A stretch of 64,000 bases of DNA from an uncultured Lachnospiraceae bacterium (lineage in GTDB: Bacteria; Bacillota; Clostridia; Lachnospirales; Lachnospiraceae). The number at the start of each line of letters is the position of its first letter. Position 1 is the stretch's first letter. The stretch is taken from assembly GCA_947367855.1 (NCBI GenBank), contig CANBFE010000012.1, positions 1-64,000 of the forward strand, in the 5' to 3' direction. A program made the position numbers and the translations under genes. A model generated the notes under the pieces. It did no database searches, was not told where the DNA came from, and worked only from the letters and a program-made list of their open reading frames with translations. Below, in pieces: positions 41,691-49,826 of this stretch.

Positions 41691-44000
41691 CTAACCCTTG
41701 GCCCTCTCTATGTCAACCACACTTTCAATGGCCCTGATCTTCTCGATCACACGGTTAAGCTCCTCCCTTCCCTCCACCTCAAAGGAAGTCTGCAGGGTAG
41801 CCATTCCCTGCCTGCTGACCCTGGTATTCAGGGACAGGATACTGATATTCCGCTCCGTCAGCGTCTTTGTGATATCTGCCAGAAGTCCGTTGCGGTTGTT
41901 GGCATAGATATCGATCTCCGCCACGTATTTCTCCGTGGCATCCTCCGGAGCCTGCCACTCCGCGTCAATGATGCGCACCCTCTCTATCTCCGGAAGGTTC
42001 ATCATATTCACGCAGTCCGTGCGGTGGATGGAGATTCCCCGCCCCCTGGTGACAAATCCCACAATCTCATCCCCCGGCACAGGAGAACAGCATTTGGAAA
42101 AACGCACGGACAGATCCGCAATCCCCCTTACCACAATACCACTTTTGGACTTTATGGACGCGGGCTTGGAGATGGAAACCGCGCCTGCCTGGGCAATGCT
42201 GGCCAGGACTTCCTCATTGGTCATCTCCCTTTTGTGTTCCCTGTCGTAGAGGTCCTGCATTTTATTGACCACCTGGCCCTCTTTCAGCGCCCCGTGGCCT
42301 ATGGCGGCAAGCACGGAATCCCAGTCCCGGAATCCGTACTTGCGCATTACCGCATTCATGTAGTCCTGCTTCATCAGCTCCGGCAGATTCACGGACTTGG
42401 TCTTGCAGTAACTGGCAAGCAGTTCTTTCCCCTTAATAATATTGTCTTCCTTCAGTTCGTTTTTGAACCACTGGTTGATCTTATTCTTGGCCTGGGTACT
42501 CTTAACTACATTCAGCCAGTCTCTGCTGGGTCCCTTGGAGTTCTGGGAAGTGATTATCTCTATGCGGTCGCCGTTTTTGATCTCATAGTCAATGGTCACC
42601 AGCTTGTCGTTTACCCTGGCTCCCACCATCCTGTTCCCCACCGCAGAATGAATACTGTAGGCAAAATCGATTGTGGTGGAGCCTGCAGGCAGGTTCTTCA
42701 CCTCTCCGCTGGGCGTAAAACAGTACACATTATCGGAAAACAGGTCCAGATCATTCTTCAGAAGCTTCATGAATTCCCGGTTATCCGACATATCCCTCTG
42801 CCACTCCAGAATCTGGCGCAGCCACACCAACTTCTCCTCCTCCTGACCGGCCACCTTCTTTCCGTCAGAAGCCTCCTTATATTTCCAGTGGGCCGCAATG
42901 CCGTACTCCGCCGCCTTATGCATCTCAAAGGTGCGGATCTGTATCTCAAAAGGCTGGCCGGAAGAACCGATCAGCGTGGTGTGCAGGGACTGGTACATAT
43001 TTGCCTTGGGCATGGCAATATAGTCCTTGAAGCGCCCCGGAATGGGCTTATACATTTCGTGGATAACGCCCAGGGCTCCGTAGCAGTCCCTGACAGTATC
43101 CACGATAATGCGCACCGCGAACAGATCGTATATCTGGTCCAGTGTCTTGTCCTGGTTCTTCATTTTCTTGTAAATGCTGAAAAAATGCTTTACCCTGCCG
43201 TCAATCTTTGCCTTGATGCCCGCATTCCCGATATGTTCGCTGACCTCGTCCACAATACTCTGAATATACTTTTCCCTGACGCTCTTGCGCACGGAAATCT
43301 TGTCTACCAGATCATAATAGACATCCGGCTCCAGATATTTCAGGGAAAGATCATCCAACTCTATCTTCACCTTGCTGATGCCCAGACGCTGGGCAATGGG
43401 GCAGTAAATCTCCAGGGTTTCCTTGGCGATGCGCTGCCTGCTCTCCGGCTTTTTATACTGCAGCGTCCGCATATTGTGGAGTCTGTCTGCCAGTTTGATC
43501 AGAATCACCCTGATATCCTTGGCCATGGCAAGAAACATCTTGCGCAGATTCTCCGCCTGCATTTCCAGTTTTTCATCCGGCTGGTCCCCGCCTGAAGACA
43601 GCGGTATCTTCTCCAGTTTCGTGACGCCGTCCACCAACAGGGCCACGTCATCCCCGAATTCCCGCTTCATATCTTCTTCCGTCATAATGGTATCCTCCAC
43701 AACATCGTGTAGGATGCCTGCAACGATGGTTTCCTTATCCAGCTCCAGATCTGCCAGAACGATCGCCACATTCAGCGGATGAATGATATAAGGCTCTCCC
43801 GATTTGCGCATCTGATTCTTATGCGCTTCCGCCGCAGTATTATATGCTTTTTCAATCATGGAAATATCGTCGCTTGGGTGGTACCTGCGCACACGGCTGA
43901 TCAGCTCCTGATACAGATCCCCGGGATTTACAAATTCATGGTATTCACTCATTTTTCCATCATCAAAAATTTCCTCGTTCTTTTCTTCTGCCATAGCCAT
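41691..44000 (-). CDS. rel: Bifunctional (p)ppGpp synthetase/hydrolase Rel
   Basis: A 769-residue long-type RSH protein controlling the stringent response. The HD hydrolase domain is intact (H98-D99 in AGILHDVVEDT). The synthetase domain has RIIVDTVRDCYGALG and GRFKDYIAMPKANMYQSLHT. TGS (about 405-465), helical, zinc-finger (SKCCSPVPGD) and ACT (about 690-769) domains follow, so ribosome-linked regulation is expected. It is the third gene after a CBS-pair gene and apt in the same direction. The start could be 44000 or the Met two codons in. Confidence 0.94.
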   Translation of the reverse strand: MAMAEEKNEEIFDDGKMSEYHEFVNPGDLYQELISRVRRYHPSDDISMIEKAYNTAAEAHKNQMRKSGEPYIIHPLNVAIVLADLELDKETIVAGILHDVVEDTIMTEEDMKREFGDDVALLVDGVTKLEKIPLSSGGDQPDEKLEMQAENLRKMFLAMAKDIRVILIKLADRLHNMRTLQYKKPESRQRIAKETLEIYCPIAQRLGISKVKIELDDLSLKYLEPDVYYDLVDKISVRKSVREKYIQSIVDEVSEHIGNAGIKAKIDGRVKHFFSIYKKMKNQDKTLDQIYDLFAVRIIVDTVRDCYGALGVIHEMYKPIPGRFKDYIAMPKANMYQSLHTTLIGSSGQPFEIQIRTFEMHKAAEYGIAAHWKYKEASDGKKVAGQEEEKLVWLRQILEWQRDMSDNREFMKLLKNDLDLFSDNVYCFTPSGEVKNLPAGSTTIDFAYSIHSAVGNRMVGARVNDKLVTIDYEIKNGDRIEIITSQNSKGPSRDWLNVVKSTQAKNKINQWFKNELKEDNIIKGKELLASYCKTKSVNLPELMKQDYMNAVMRKYGFRDWDSVLAAIGHGALKEGQVVNKMQDLYDREHKREMTNEEVLASIAQAGAVSISKPASIKSKSGIVVRGIADLSVRFSKCCSPVPGDEIVGFVTRGRGISIHRTDCVNMMNLPEIERVRIIDAEWQAPEDATEKYVAEIDIYANNRNGLLADITKTLTERNISILSLNTRVSRQGMATLQTSFEVEGREELNRVIEKIRAIESVVDIERAKG

Positions 44001-44092
44001 CCACGCTTTCTATATCGATCTTCCGCAGACACGCACTACATGGGGCCGAAACGCCTGCCCGGCCTGCCTGATAAATCCTGCGCCCGAAATCT

Positions 44093-44617
44093 CTATTTTC
44101 CCTCGTAGCAGATTGCCGACTCCAGACGGTACCCTGCTATCTTCTCACGGCCCTTCAGCCCTGCCAGTTCAATCAGAACCACAATCCCCACGACCTCTCC
44201 GCCCAGACTCTCAATGAGCTTCACCATGGCCTCCGTGGTCCCCCCTGTGGCAATCAGGTCATCCACAATGAGAACCTTCTGCCCGGGCCGTATGCTGTCC
44301 CTGTGCATCTCTATGGTGGAGCTTCCATACTCCAGCTCGTAGGAAACCGACACCGTCTCCCTGGGCAGCTTGCCTGCCTTGCGGATCAGCACAAAGGGCT
44401 TATGATTATTATAGGCAATGGGGGTTCCAAATATAAATCCCCTGGATTCCGGTCCGGCCACCACATCATATTCCAGATCCTTTACCTTCTCCTGCATGGT
44501 GTCAACAGCCAGCCTGAGTCCCTCCGCATCCTGCAGTACGCTTGTCACATCCCTGAAAATGATCCCTTCCTCGGGAAAATCCGGTATGCTCACCACATAT
44601 TCTTCCAACTTTTTCAT
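44093..44617 (-). CDS. apt: Adenine phosphoribosyltransferase
   Basis: A 174-residue purine salvage enzyme that makes AMP from adenine and PRPP. The PRPP-binding motif is VLIVDDLIATGGT, and the family hallmarks FPEEGIIFRDVT and GPESRGFIFG are present. Length is normal. The apt-rel order is common in Bacillota. The 92-bp gap to rel holds no clear terminator, so the two are probably cotranscribed. Confidence 0.95.
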   Translation of the reverse strand: MKKLEEYVVSIPDFPEEGIIFRDVTSVLQDAEGLRLAVDTMQEKVKDLEYDVVAGPESRGFIFGTPIAYNNHKPFVLIRKAGKLPRETVSVSYELEYGSSTIEMHRDSIRPGQKVLIVDDLIATGGTTEAMVKLIESLGGEVVGIVVLIELAGLKGREKIAGYRLESAICYEGK

Positions 44618-44658
44618 CCGTGTTCCTCTCCTTATGTAGTCTGAAGTTCTGCTCCGCC

Positions 44659-45075
44659 CTATCCTTTATTTCTGTCCACAAAATATTTTATGATGTCACC
44701 TCGGGTGACAATTCCGATAAACACATTCCGATCGTCGATCACCGGTACAAAATTCTGGTTCTTCGCACATTCCAACAGGTTCTCCATAGCCGTGTCAATA
44801 CAGGCCGGTTTCACCTTTCCGTTCTGCATGAAATCACGCACTGTCATGTGTTCCAGACTTTTCAGCGTGATATCCTCCAGAGTCTGATTGTATGAGAGAA
44901 TATTCCACAGGAAATCCCCCACGCTTACAACACCCACATACCGGTCCTCCACATCAATGACCGGAATGGCCGTAAAGCCGCTTCTGCTCAGCTTCTCAAG
45001 GCCCTGCCGCAGCGTCATGTCGTCCCTGAGGTACGCCACCTCTGCCTTGGGCAGTAAAAACGATGCAATGTTCAC
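44659..45075 (-). CDS. CBS-domain pair protein (DarB/CbpB-like)
   Basis: A 138-residue cytoplasmic protein consisting of two CBS domains (about 5-65, AIPVIDVEDRYVGVVSVGDF; and 75-135, FVPVIDDRNVFIGIVTRGDI) and nothing else. This is the size and layout of DarB (B. subtilis) and CbpB (Listeria), which bind cyclic di-AMP and act on Rel. Here it is 41 bp upstream of apt and two genes upstream of rel. The functional match is by size, layout and position only; it could bind AMP/ATP instead. Confidence 0.7.
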   Translation of the reverse strand: MNIASFLLPKAEVAYLRDDMTLRQGLEKLSRSGFTAIPVIDVEDRYVGVVSVGDFLWNILSYNQTLEDITLKSLEHMTVRDFMQNGKVKPACIDTAMENLLECAKNQNFVPVIDDRNVFIGIVTRGDIIKYFVDRNKG

Positions 45076-45130
45076 TGTTCCGCTCCTTCATTCTTTATTC
45101 TGACGGTTCGCTGCTGTCCATTCCCTCCTG

Positions 45131-45745
45131 CTACTTCCCTTCTGAACGGTCATTCTCCACTACTTCCACAAAAGTACCGTCAACTACGTGCGCCTGGTCA
45201 AAAGCCTCCCGCAGTCGGCGCGTGACATAGAAAACGGTAATACAATCCGTAATTCCGCTGAAAATCAGACCTGCGCCCACCAACTGAAACAGCAGAAGCA
45301 CCGTATCAAAAGGATTTGCAATCAGCACGATCCCAAATATCACATTCACCAGCGCCAGGATCAGAACCGCAACCCGGTTTCCGCAGTCCGCACGCATCAT
45401 GTCAATCACGTTCTGCAGCTTGCCGCAGCCGCTTGCCAGCACCAGAATCCCCAGTATAACCGGAATCAGCGACGTGATCCACTCCACTCTGTACAGAAAC
45501 AGCACACCCACTGCTATCCCCACCAGCCCGTAGCCGAAATCATTGCGGTAATAATTCTGGCCCGGATCCCGCAGCAGATAGCATATCATGGAAACGGCTC
45601 CGGCCAGTATAAAAAGAATTCCCACCAGATATCCCAGTGTCCGTACCATTGTCTCCGGAATTACGACAGCCACCACACCCAGTATAATATACAGCAGCGA
45701 AATCAAAAGTGTTTCCCATTTAACCTGTTTCAGAAGTTTCCGCAT
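45131..45745 (-). CDS. DUF308 / HdeD-like membrane protein
   Basis: A 204-residue membrane protein with about six transmembrane helices arranged as three repeated pairs (ILGVVAVVIPETMVRTLGYL, then GILVLASGCGKL and IVLIANPFDTV). The repeat NPxxxxxxxxxxxG style is that of DUF308/HdeD, a family with no assigned reaction. GGGAGGAG precedes ATG 45745. The last 20 residues are acidic and cytoplasmic. Confidence 0.8.
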   Translation of the reverse strand: MRKLLKQVKWETLLISLLYIILGVVAVVIPETMVRTLGYLVGILFILAGAVSMICYLLRDPGQNYYRNDFGYGLVGIAVGVLFLYRVEWITSLIPVILGILVLASGCGKLQNVIDMMRADCGNRVAVLILALVNVIFGIVLIANPFDTVLLLFQLVGAGLIFSGITDCITVFYVTRRLREAFDQAHVVDGTFVEVVENDRSEGK

Positions 45746-45837
45746 CCGTATCTCCTCCCGGCGTAAATTTTTTTTACCAAAAAGAACCCTTTTCAGCGAA
45801 AAGAGTTCTTTCACCGTCTGTGAACAGTAATCCTGAA

Positions 45838-46341
45838 TTACTTTTTACCGCAGCACTTCTTATATTTCTTTCCACTGCCGCAGGGACAGGGATCATTGGG
45901 ATATACCTTTGCCCCCTTTACCACAGTGGTGGAGGATTTCTGCTCTTTATACAAAGCCTTTCTGGTATCCTGGTCAAAAATCCGGTCCCACTCCTCCAGA
46001 TTGTAAAGCCAGTCTGCCTCCGCAGCCACCATGTTCTTATAGAGCAGGGCTTTGTCAAACCCCAGGTTTACCTCCGTGTCCTCCTCCATCTCCTCAATGG
46101 GATTGGCCTCTTTCAGGCTGTCGTTGATTCCGTCCAGAAATCCGGTCATGGTCATAATCGATACCTGGTACTTCTCGGCCAGTTCCTTAACCGTTCCCCG
46201 GACCACATCCTCCGGGTTCTTCAAAAGCTGGGCATAAATGTCTTTTTCCTCTTTAAAATATGCCGCCCAAAGCGCCTGCAGCCTGTCCTTTCCTGCCGCA
46301 TCATTGTATGCCATTTCTCTCCACTTTTCCAATAACGCCAT
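45838..46341 (-). CDS. SEC-C zinc-motif protein
   Basis: A 167-residue soluble protein ending in a SEC-C zinc motif (PCPCGSGKKYKKCC), the same metal-binding tail as SecA, which there binds SecB and ribosomes. The preceding 140 residues are helical (DUF3196-like at best) and carry no enzyme signature. Its own promoter lies at 46426-46454. The function is unknown. Confidence 0.8.
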   Translation of the reverse strand: MALLEKWREMAYNDAAGKDRLQALWAAYFKEEKDIYAQLLKNPEDVVRGTVKELAEKYQVSIMTMTGFLDGINDSLKEANPIEEMEEDTEVNLGFDKALLYKNMVAAEADWLYNLEEWDRIFDQDTRKALYKEQKSSTTVVKGAKVYPNDPCPCGSGKKYKKCCGKK

Positions 46342-46425
46342 ATTCTACCACCTTTTCAAATCCTGCCGTCAGAATGCCGGCTGTATTTTCTGTGGTATCC
46401 CTGGTAAGGATACCCACTTCTATAC

Positions 46426-46454
46426 AGTATATAACAGATTATCCCCAAACACAA
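46426..46454 (-). promoter_or_regulatory. Promoter of the SEC-C gene
   Basis: TTGTGT (46449-46454), 17-bp spacer and TATACT (46426-46431) on the minus strand, giving a leader of about 80 nt. Confidence 0.6.
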
Positions 46455-46700
46455 TAAAAAAATTTTTAAAAAATTGAATTTCCCTGTATATTCTTTTTCT
46501 TTCCGGCAATAATAGAAAATGTCAGGGAACCCCCTCCTTTGATCTTACAGAAGATAAAGATAATACTTAGGTCCTGCCAGGCAGGGCCTTCTTCCTCCCC
46601 TACCAGGATTCCGGGCTTCGCGCTGGTGCAGGCCCGGGATTTTTTTATGCCGGAACAGCTCTGCTGCAAACGGGGAGCTTTTCTTCAGCAGTGTCCCGGC
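46455..46700 (+). other. Gene-free region with an orphan plus-strand terminator; possible small RNA
   Basis: The 398-bp gap at 46342-46739 has no convincing coding sequence. Besides the SEC-C promoter and the terminator of the surface-protein gene, it contains a strong plus-strand intrinsic terminator (46608-46646). There is no plus-strand gene anywhere upstream to need it. A near-palindrome GGTCCTGCC-A-GGCAGGGCC (46570-46588) lies before it. A short noncoding transcript starting near 46480-46520 would fit, but no clear promoter can be named. Confidence 0.35.
46608..46646 (+). terminator. Orphan intrinsic terminator
   Basis: An 11-bp GC-rich stem (46608-46618 with 46630-46640) with an 11-nt loop is followed directly by seven T. 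An alternative helix ACCAG (46602-46606) with CTGGT (46623-46627) would exclude it, as in attenuators. Confidence 0.7.
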
Positions 46701-46738
46701 AAAAAGAATGCCTGTGCTGCGGCACAGGCATTCTTTTT
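46701..46738 (-). terminator. Terminator of the surface-protein gene
   Basis: A perfect 17-bp stem (46701-46717 with 46722-46738) with a four-base TGCG loop, flanked by A5 and T5, starts directly after the stop codon at 46740. It would work in both directions. Confidence 0.9.
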
Positions 46739-46739
46739 G

Positions 46740-49697
46740 TTAATCATTCCTCTTTTTATCTGCTTTCTTTTTCATCAGGAAGATAATGGTTCCCGCCATG
46801 GTCACTCCCACAGCTCCCATGAGAAGCAGCCAGACAAAATGCATTCCGTCTCCATTGGCTCCATCGATTACCATGTCGATTTCACCGGTCCTGGGAGACA
46901 CGACTTCCCTCTCCTGTGAACCGTTGTCAGCAGAGTCTCCTGACCCGCCGCCGTTTCCGGAAGGATTCTCTCCCCCGCCGGAACCTCCGTTCATGACAGT
47001 GTCGCCCACCACAATGACATAGCTTGATGCATGCGTAAATGTCAGCTCCGCAATTCCGTCCTCATCTATCTGATCAGCAGTGGTAAATTCAAGTCTGCCC
47101 TCATTCTCATTATAATAGAACAGATTTGCATATTTTCCTGCATTGGCTGAATCCAGATTGATCATAAGCACGGCGCTGTAACCAAATTCACCGCTGTGCG
47201 CCAGACTGAGTTCTGTCGCCGGACGGCCTCCGGCCGCACTATTCACAATATCCTCCGGTACAGCCGATGTTCCAACCTGTACGGAAAAATCCACATCATT
47301 TGCATGTTCTGCCGTAACGTTTCTGCCGTTTACAAACCAGGTAACGCCGTTGCCCATGTCAAAGGCAATGGTAACATTCTGTCCTTTCACACAGTCAAGC
47401 ACATCTCCGGGTACTACAGATGCACCATTCATTTTTACATTAACCCATTTTCCCTCAAAGGCACTGACAGCTTCCTCCTTAACGGCCTCCCAACCCTGTC
47501 TGCCGGATCCGTCTTCAATAGAAGGAATCATTGTATCCGGCGCGGAGGTAGGCAGCGGAGTGGGTTCCTGTGTAGGTGCCGGCGTCTGGCCCGGTTCCTG
47601 GCTGGGGGCAGGTGTCTGGCCCGGTTCCTGGCTGGGGGCAGGTGTCTGGCCCGGCTCCTGGCTGGGGGCAGGTGTCTGGCCCGGCTCCTGGCTGGGGGCA
47701 GGTGTCTGGCCCGGCTCCTGGCTAGGGGCAGGTGTCTGACCAGGTTCCTGGCTTGGTTCCGGAGTCTCTGTAGGCTCTGTGGACGGTTCCGGCGACTCTG
47801 TAGGTTCCGGCGAAGGGACATAATTATAAATAATCTCCGCCTTTGCCACTGCCGTTGCCGTATCTCCTATTTTACTTACGTTCTTCCACTGTTCTTCGCT
47901 GCCGGTATAGTATATCTTTTCAAGCGGACAACTTCCAAAAGCCGCTATCCCAATTGATTTTACACTTGACGGAATTAAGACAACACTCACAGCCGAAGAA
48001 GCGAATGCAGACCCTCCGATACTCTCCGCGCCCTCGGGAATTTCCAGGCCTGGAAACATCAGACAATTCTGAAACATGCCTTCACTGATGCGGTCTATGC
48101 TTTTGGGCAGTGTCACTTTTATCAGACCGTAACATCTAGTAAACAGATTGTCGCCCATCTTTACCTGCTTGCTGCCGGGAGTAAAGGTCACAATTCCCAA
48201 TTTCTCACACTGGGAAAATGCAGCGGCTCCCACCTCCCCGATACTGGAAGGCAAAGTGATCATGCCAAGCTTTGTGCAGGCATTGAATGCACTCTGGCCG
48301 ATTGTCTCCACACCTTCAGAAACAGTTACAGAGCCCAGATTTGCACATTCGCGGAACGCGCTGTCACCGATTGTCTTCACCCCGGAAGGAATCGTCACGG
48401 AAACAATGGAAGATTTACGGAAAGCGCTGTTGCCGATGGACGTCACACTGGGCGCAATCTCTGCTCCCAGAACCCCGCAGTTCCAAAAAGCGCAGGCACC
48501 GATACTGGTAACGCCATTTTCGATAACCACCTCACGGATTGCGCTGCTATGCTCCTTCCAAGGCTGGTCTTCGACACTGCTGAAATCCGGCATAGCCCCC
48601 CCGCCGGAGACGGTCAGTATACCCGCCTTTGTCAGGTTCCAGGTAAGTCCCCCCTCAAGGGTTCCGCTTCCAATCGAAACATTGGCTTCGGGATCATCCG
48701 GCGGTATATAGCCTTCCGGGTAGCGTGTGATATAGTGACTGGTATCTCTCATCACCTCTTCCCTGGAGATTGCCCGTCCCCAATGTACCTTGCCTTTATG
48801 GTCTCCCATACTGATGTTTCCTTCGGCAACCACCACGCCTGCATCGCTTACCTCCAAAACGATCACCGTGTGCGCATCACCGCTTACCCGCAGGATATCA
48901 CCGACTTTTATATCCTCATAGGTAAAACCCCCAGGCGCATACATCCTGGCAGGCAGATGGCCGAATGCCGCATCACTGAGGATGAACGCAAAAGCAACAC
49001 AGCCCACGGCACTGATCCTATGTCCATCAAGCTCACCGCCTTTCCAATAGTAATATCCCTTTGAGTCCGAATAGGGTTCGTCGTTGGTCCAGGGTGTTCC
49101 CTCCCTATACGCATCCTGATCCGCCAGCGCAATCATGGCCTGATACGCTTGCGCAGGAGTAGGAACAACCGTTTCTCTGCCGACAGACGACTGGGGCGCG
49201 GATTCCTCCCCGGAAGTCTCTGGCTGCTGTGAAGAAGCCTTCTCCTGCAGCAAATCACCTATTCCCTCCGGCTGCGAAGTCTCGCCCTGGGGCAATTCGC
49301 CTTCTCCCTCCGCTTCCGGAGTTTCTTTCTGAAGCAAATCACCTATTCCCTCCGGCTGCGAGACTTCTTCCTGAGGCAGACTGTCTTCTCCCTCCGCCTC
49401 TGAGACCTCTTCCTGAGGCAATCCGCCTTCTCCTTCCGGCTGGGAAGCTTCTTCCTGAGGCAGACTGTCCTCTCCCTCCGCCTCTGAGACCTCTTCCTGA
49501 GGCAGACTGCCTTCTCCCTCCGCCTCCACACTCTCGCCCTGAGGCAATTCACCTTCTTCCTCTGGCTGCGAAGTCTCTTCCTGTACAAGTGGAATCCCCT
49601 CCTGCGACAAAGGAATTTCCTGCCCTGTCTGCGCCACCGACTGGAAAGAGACGGTCAGACACAGCGCCAGGGCAACCGAAATAATTCGTCGTTTCAA
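46740..49697 (-). CDS. Repeat-rich LPxTG-like surface protein with NlpC/CHAP-like and BspA-type LRR domains
   Basis: A 985-residue exported wall protein. A signal peptide (RRIISVALALCLTVSFQS) is followed by eight acidic 14-residue repeats (about 44-155). Next is a cysteine-peptidase-like domain of NlpC/P60 or CHAP type, with C233 (AVGCVAFAF), H276 (DAHTVIVLEV) and E292. A BspA-like leucine-rich repeat domain comes next (about 345-610, for example KTIGDSAFRECANLGSVTV), then a Pro/Gln/Glu stalk of six 10-residue repeats and a beta domain. It ends with SPRTG, a hydrophobic helix and a basic tail, a sortase-anchor pattern. The start is TTG 49697, 7 nt after AGGAGGG; the ATG pair at 49718 has no ribosome site. 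Confidence 0.82.
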   Translation of the reverse strand: MKRRIISVALALCLTVSFQSVAQTGQEIPLSQEGIPLVQEETSQPEEEGELPQGESVEAEGEGSLPQEEVSEAEGEDSLPQEEASQPEGEGGLPQEEVSEAEGEDSLPQEEVSQPEGIGDLLQKETPEAEGEGELPQGETSQPEGIGDLLQEKASSQQPETSGEESAPQSSVGRETVVPTPAQAYQAMIALADQDAYREGTPWTNDEPYSDSKGYYYWKGGELDGHRISAVGCVAFAFILSDAAFGHLPARMYAPGGFTYEDIKVGDILRVSGDAHTVIVLEVSDAGVVVAEGNISMGDHKGKVHWGRAISREEVMRDTSHYITRYPEGYIPPDDPEANVSIGSGTLEGGLTWNLTKAGILTVSGGGAMPDFSSVEDQPWKEHSSAIREVVIENGVTSIGACAFWNCGVLGAEIAPSVTSIGNSAFRKSSIVSVTIPSGVKTIGDSAFRECANLGSVTVSEGVETIGQSAFNACTKLGMITLPSSIGEVGAAAFSQCEKLGIVTFTPGSKQVKMGDNLFTRCYGLIKVTLPKSIDRISEGMFQNCLMFPGLEIPEGAESIGGSAFASSAVSVVLIPSSVKSIGIAAFGSCPLEKIYYTGSEEQWKNVSKIGDTATAVAKAEIIYNYVPSPEPTESPEPSTEPTETPEPSQEPGQTPAPSQEPGQTPAPSQEPGQTPAPSQEPGQTPAPSQEPGQTPAPSQEPGQTPAPTQEPTPLPTSAPDTMIPSIEDGSGRQGWEAVKEEAVSAFEGKWVNVKMNGASVVPGDVLDCVKGQNVTIAFDMGNGVTWFVNGRNVTAEHANDVDFSVQVGTSAVPEDIVNSAAGGRPATELSLAHSGEFGYSAVLMINLDSANAGKYANLFYYNENEGRLEFTTADQIDEDGIAELTFTHASSYVIVVGDTVMNGGSGGGENPSGNGGGSGDSADNGSQEREVVSPRTGEIDMVIDGANGDGMHFVWLLLMGAVGVTMAGTIIFLMKKKADKKRND
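47575..47754 (-). repeat. Six 30-bp tandem repeats (stalk of the surface protein)
   Basis: Six near-identical 30-bp units encode the ten-residue unit SQEPGQTPAP. The central units differ by one or two synonymous bases, so copy number may vary between strains. The units abut without spacers. Confidence 0.95.
49233..49568 (-). repeat. Eight 42-bp degenerate tandem repeats
   Basis: Eight 42-bp units encode 14-residue acidic repeats of two alternating kinds (EAEGEDSLPQEEVS and QPEGIGDLLQKETP). They give a flexible acidic N-terminal segment in the surface protein. Confidence 0.9.
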
Positions 49698-49778
49698 TAT
49701 TACACCCTCCTGCATCATCTTTTTGGAGAACTGTTACAAAGTGCTGATTTGCCAGATTCTCCCTTTATCAATATATTC

Positions 49779-49807
49779 AATATATCGTCATCGTTCCGCG
49801 TTGTCAA
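49779..49807 (-). promoter_or_regulatory. Promoter of the surface-protein gene
   Basis: TTGACA (49802-49807), 17-bp spacer and TATATT (49779-49784) on the minus strand: near consensus, with a leader of about 75 nt. It lies in the gap after potD. Confidence 0.8.
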
Positions 49808-49826
49808 TAGCGTTATCAAAACGCCT

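Noticed and set aside
46466..46669. A minus-strand 67-codon ORF
   Set aside because: It lies across the orphan terminator, has no ribosome site, and its translation resembles no protein.
47575..47754. Regular 30-bp repeats resembling a CRISPR array
   Set aside because: The units abut with no spacers, have no dyad, and are in frame within the surface-protein stalk.
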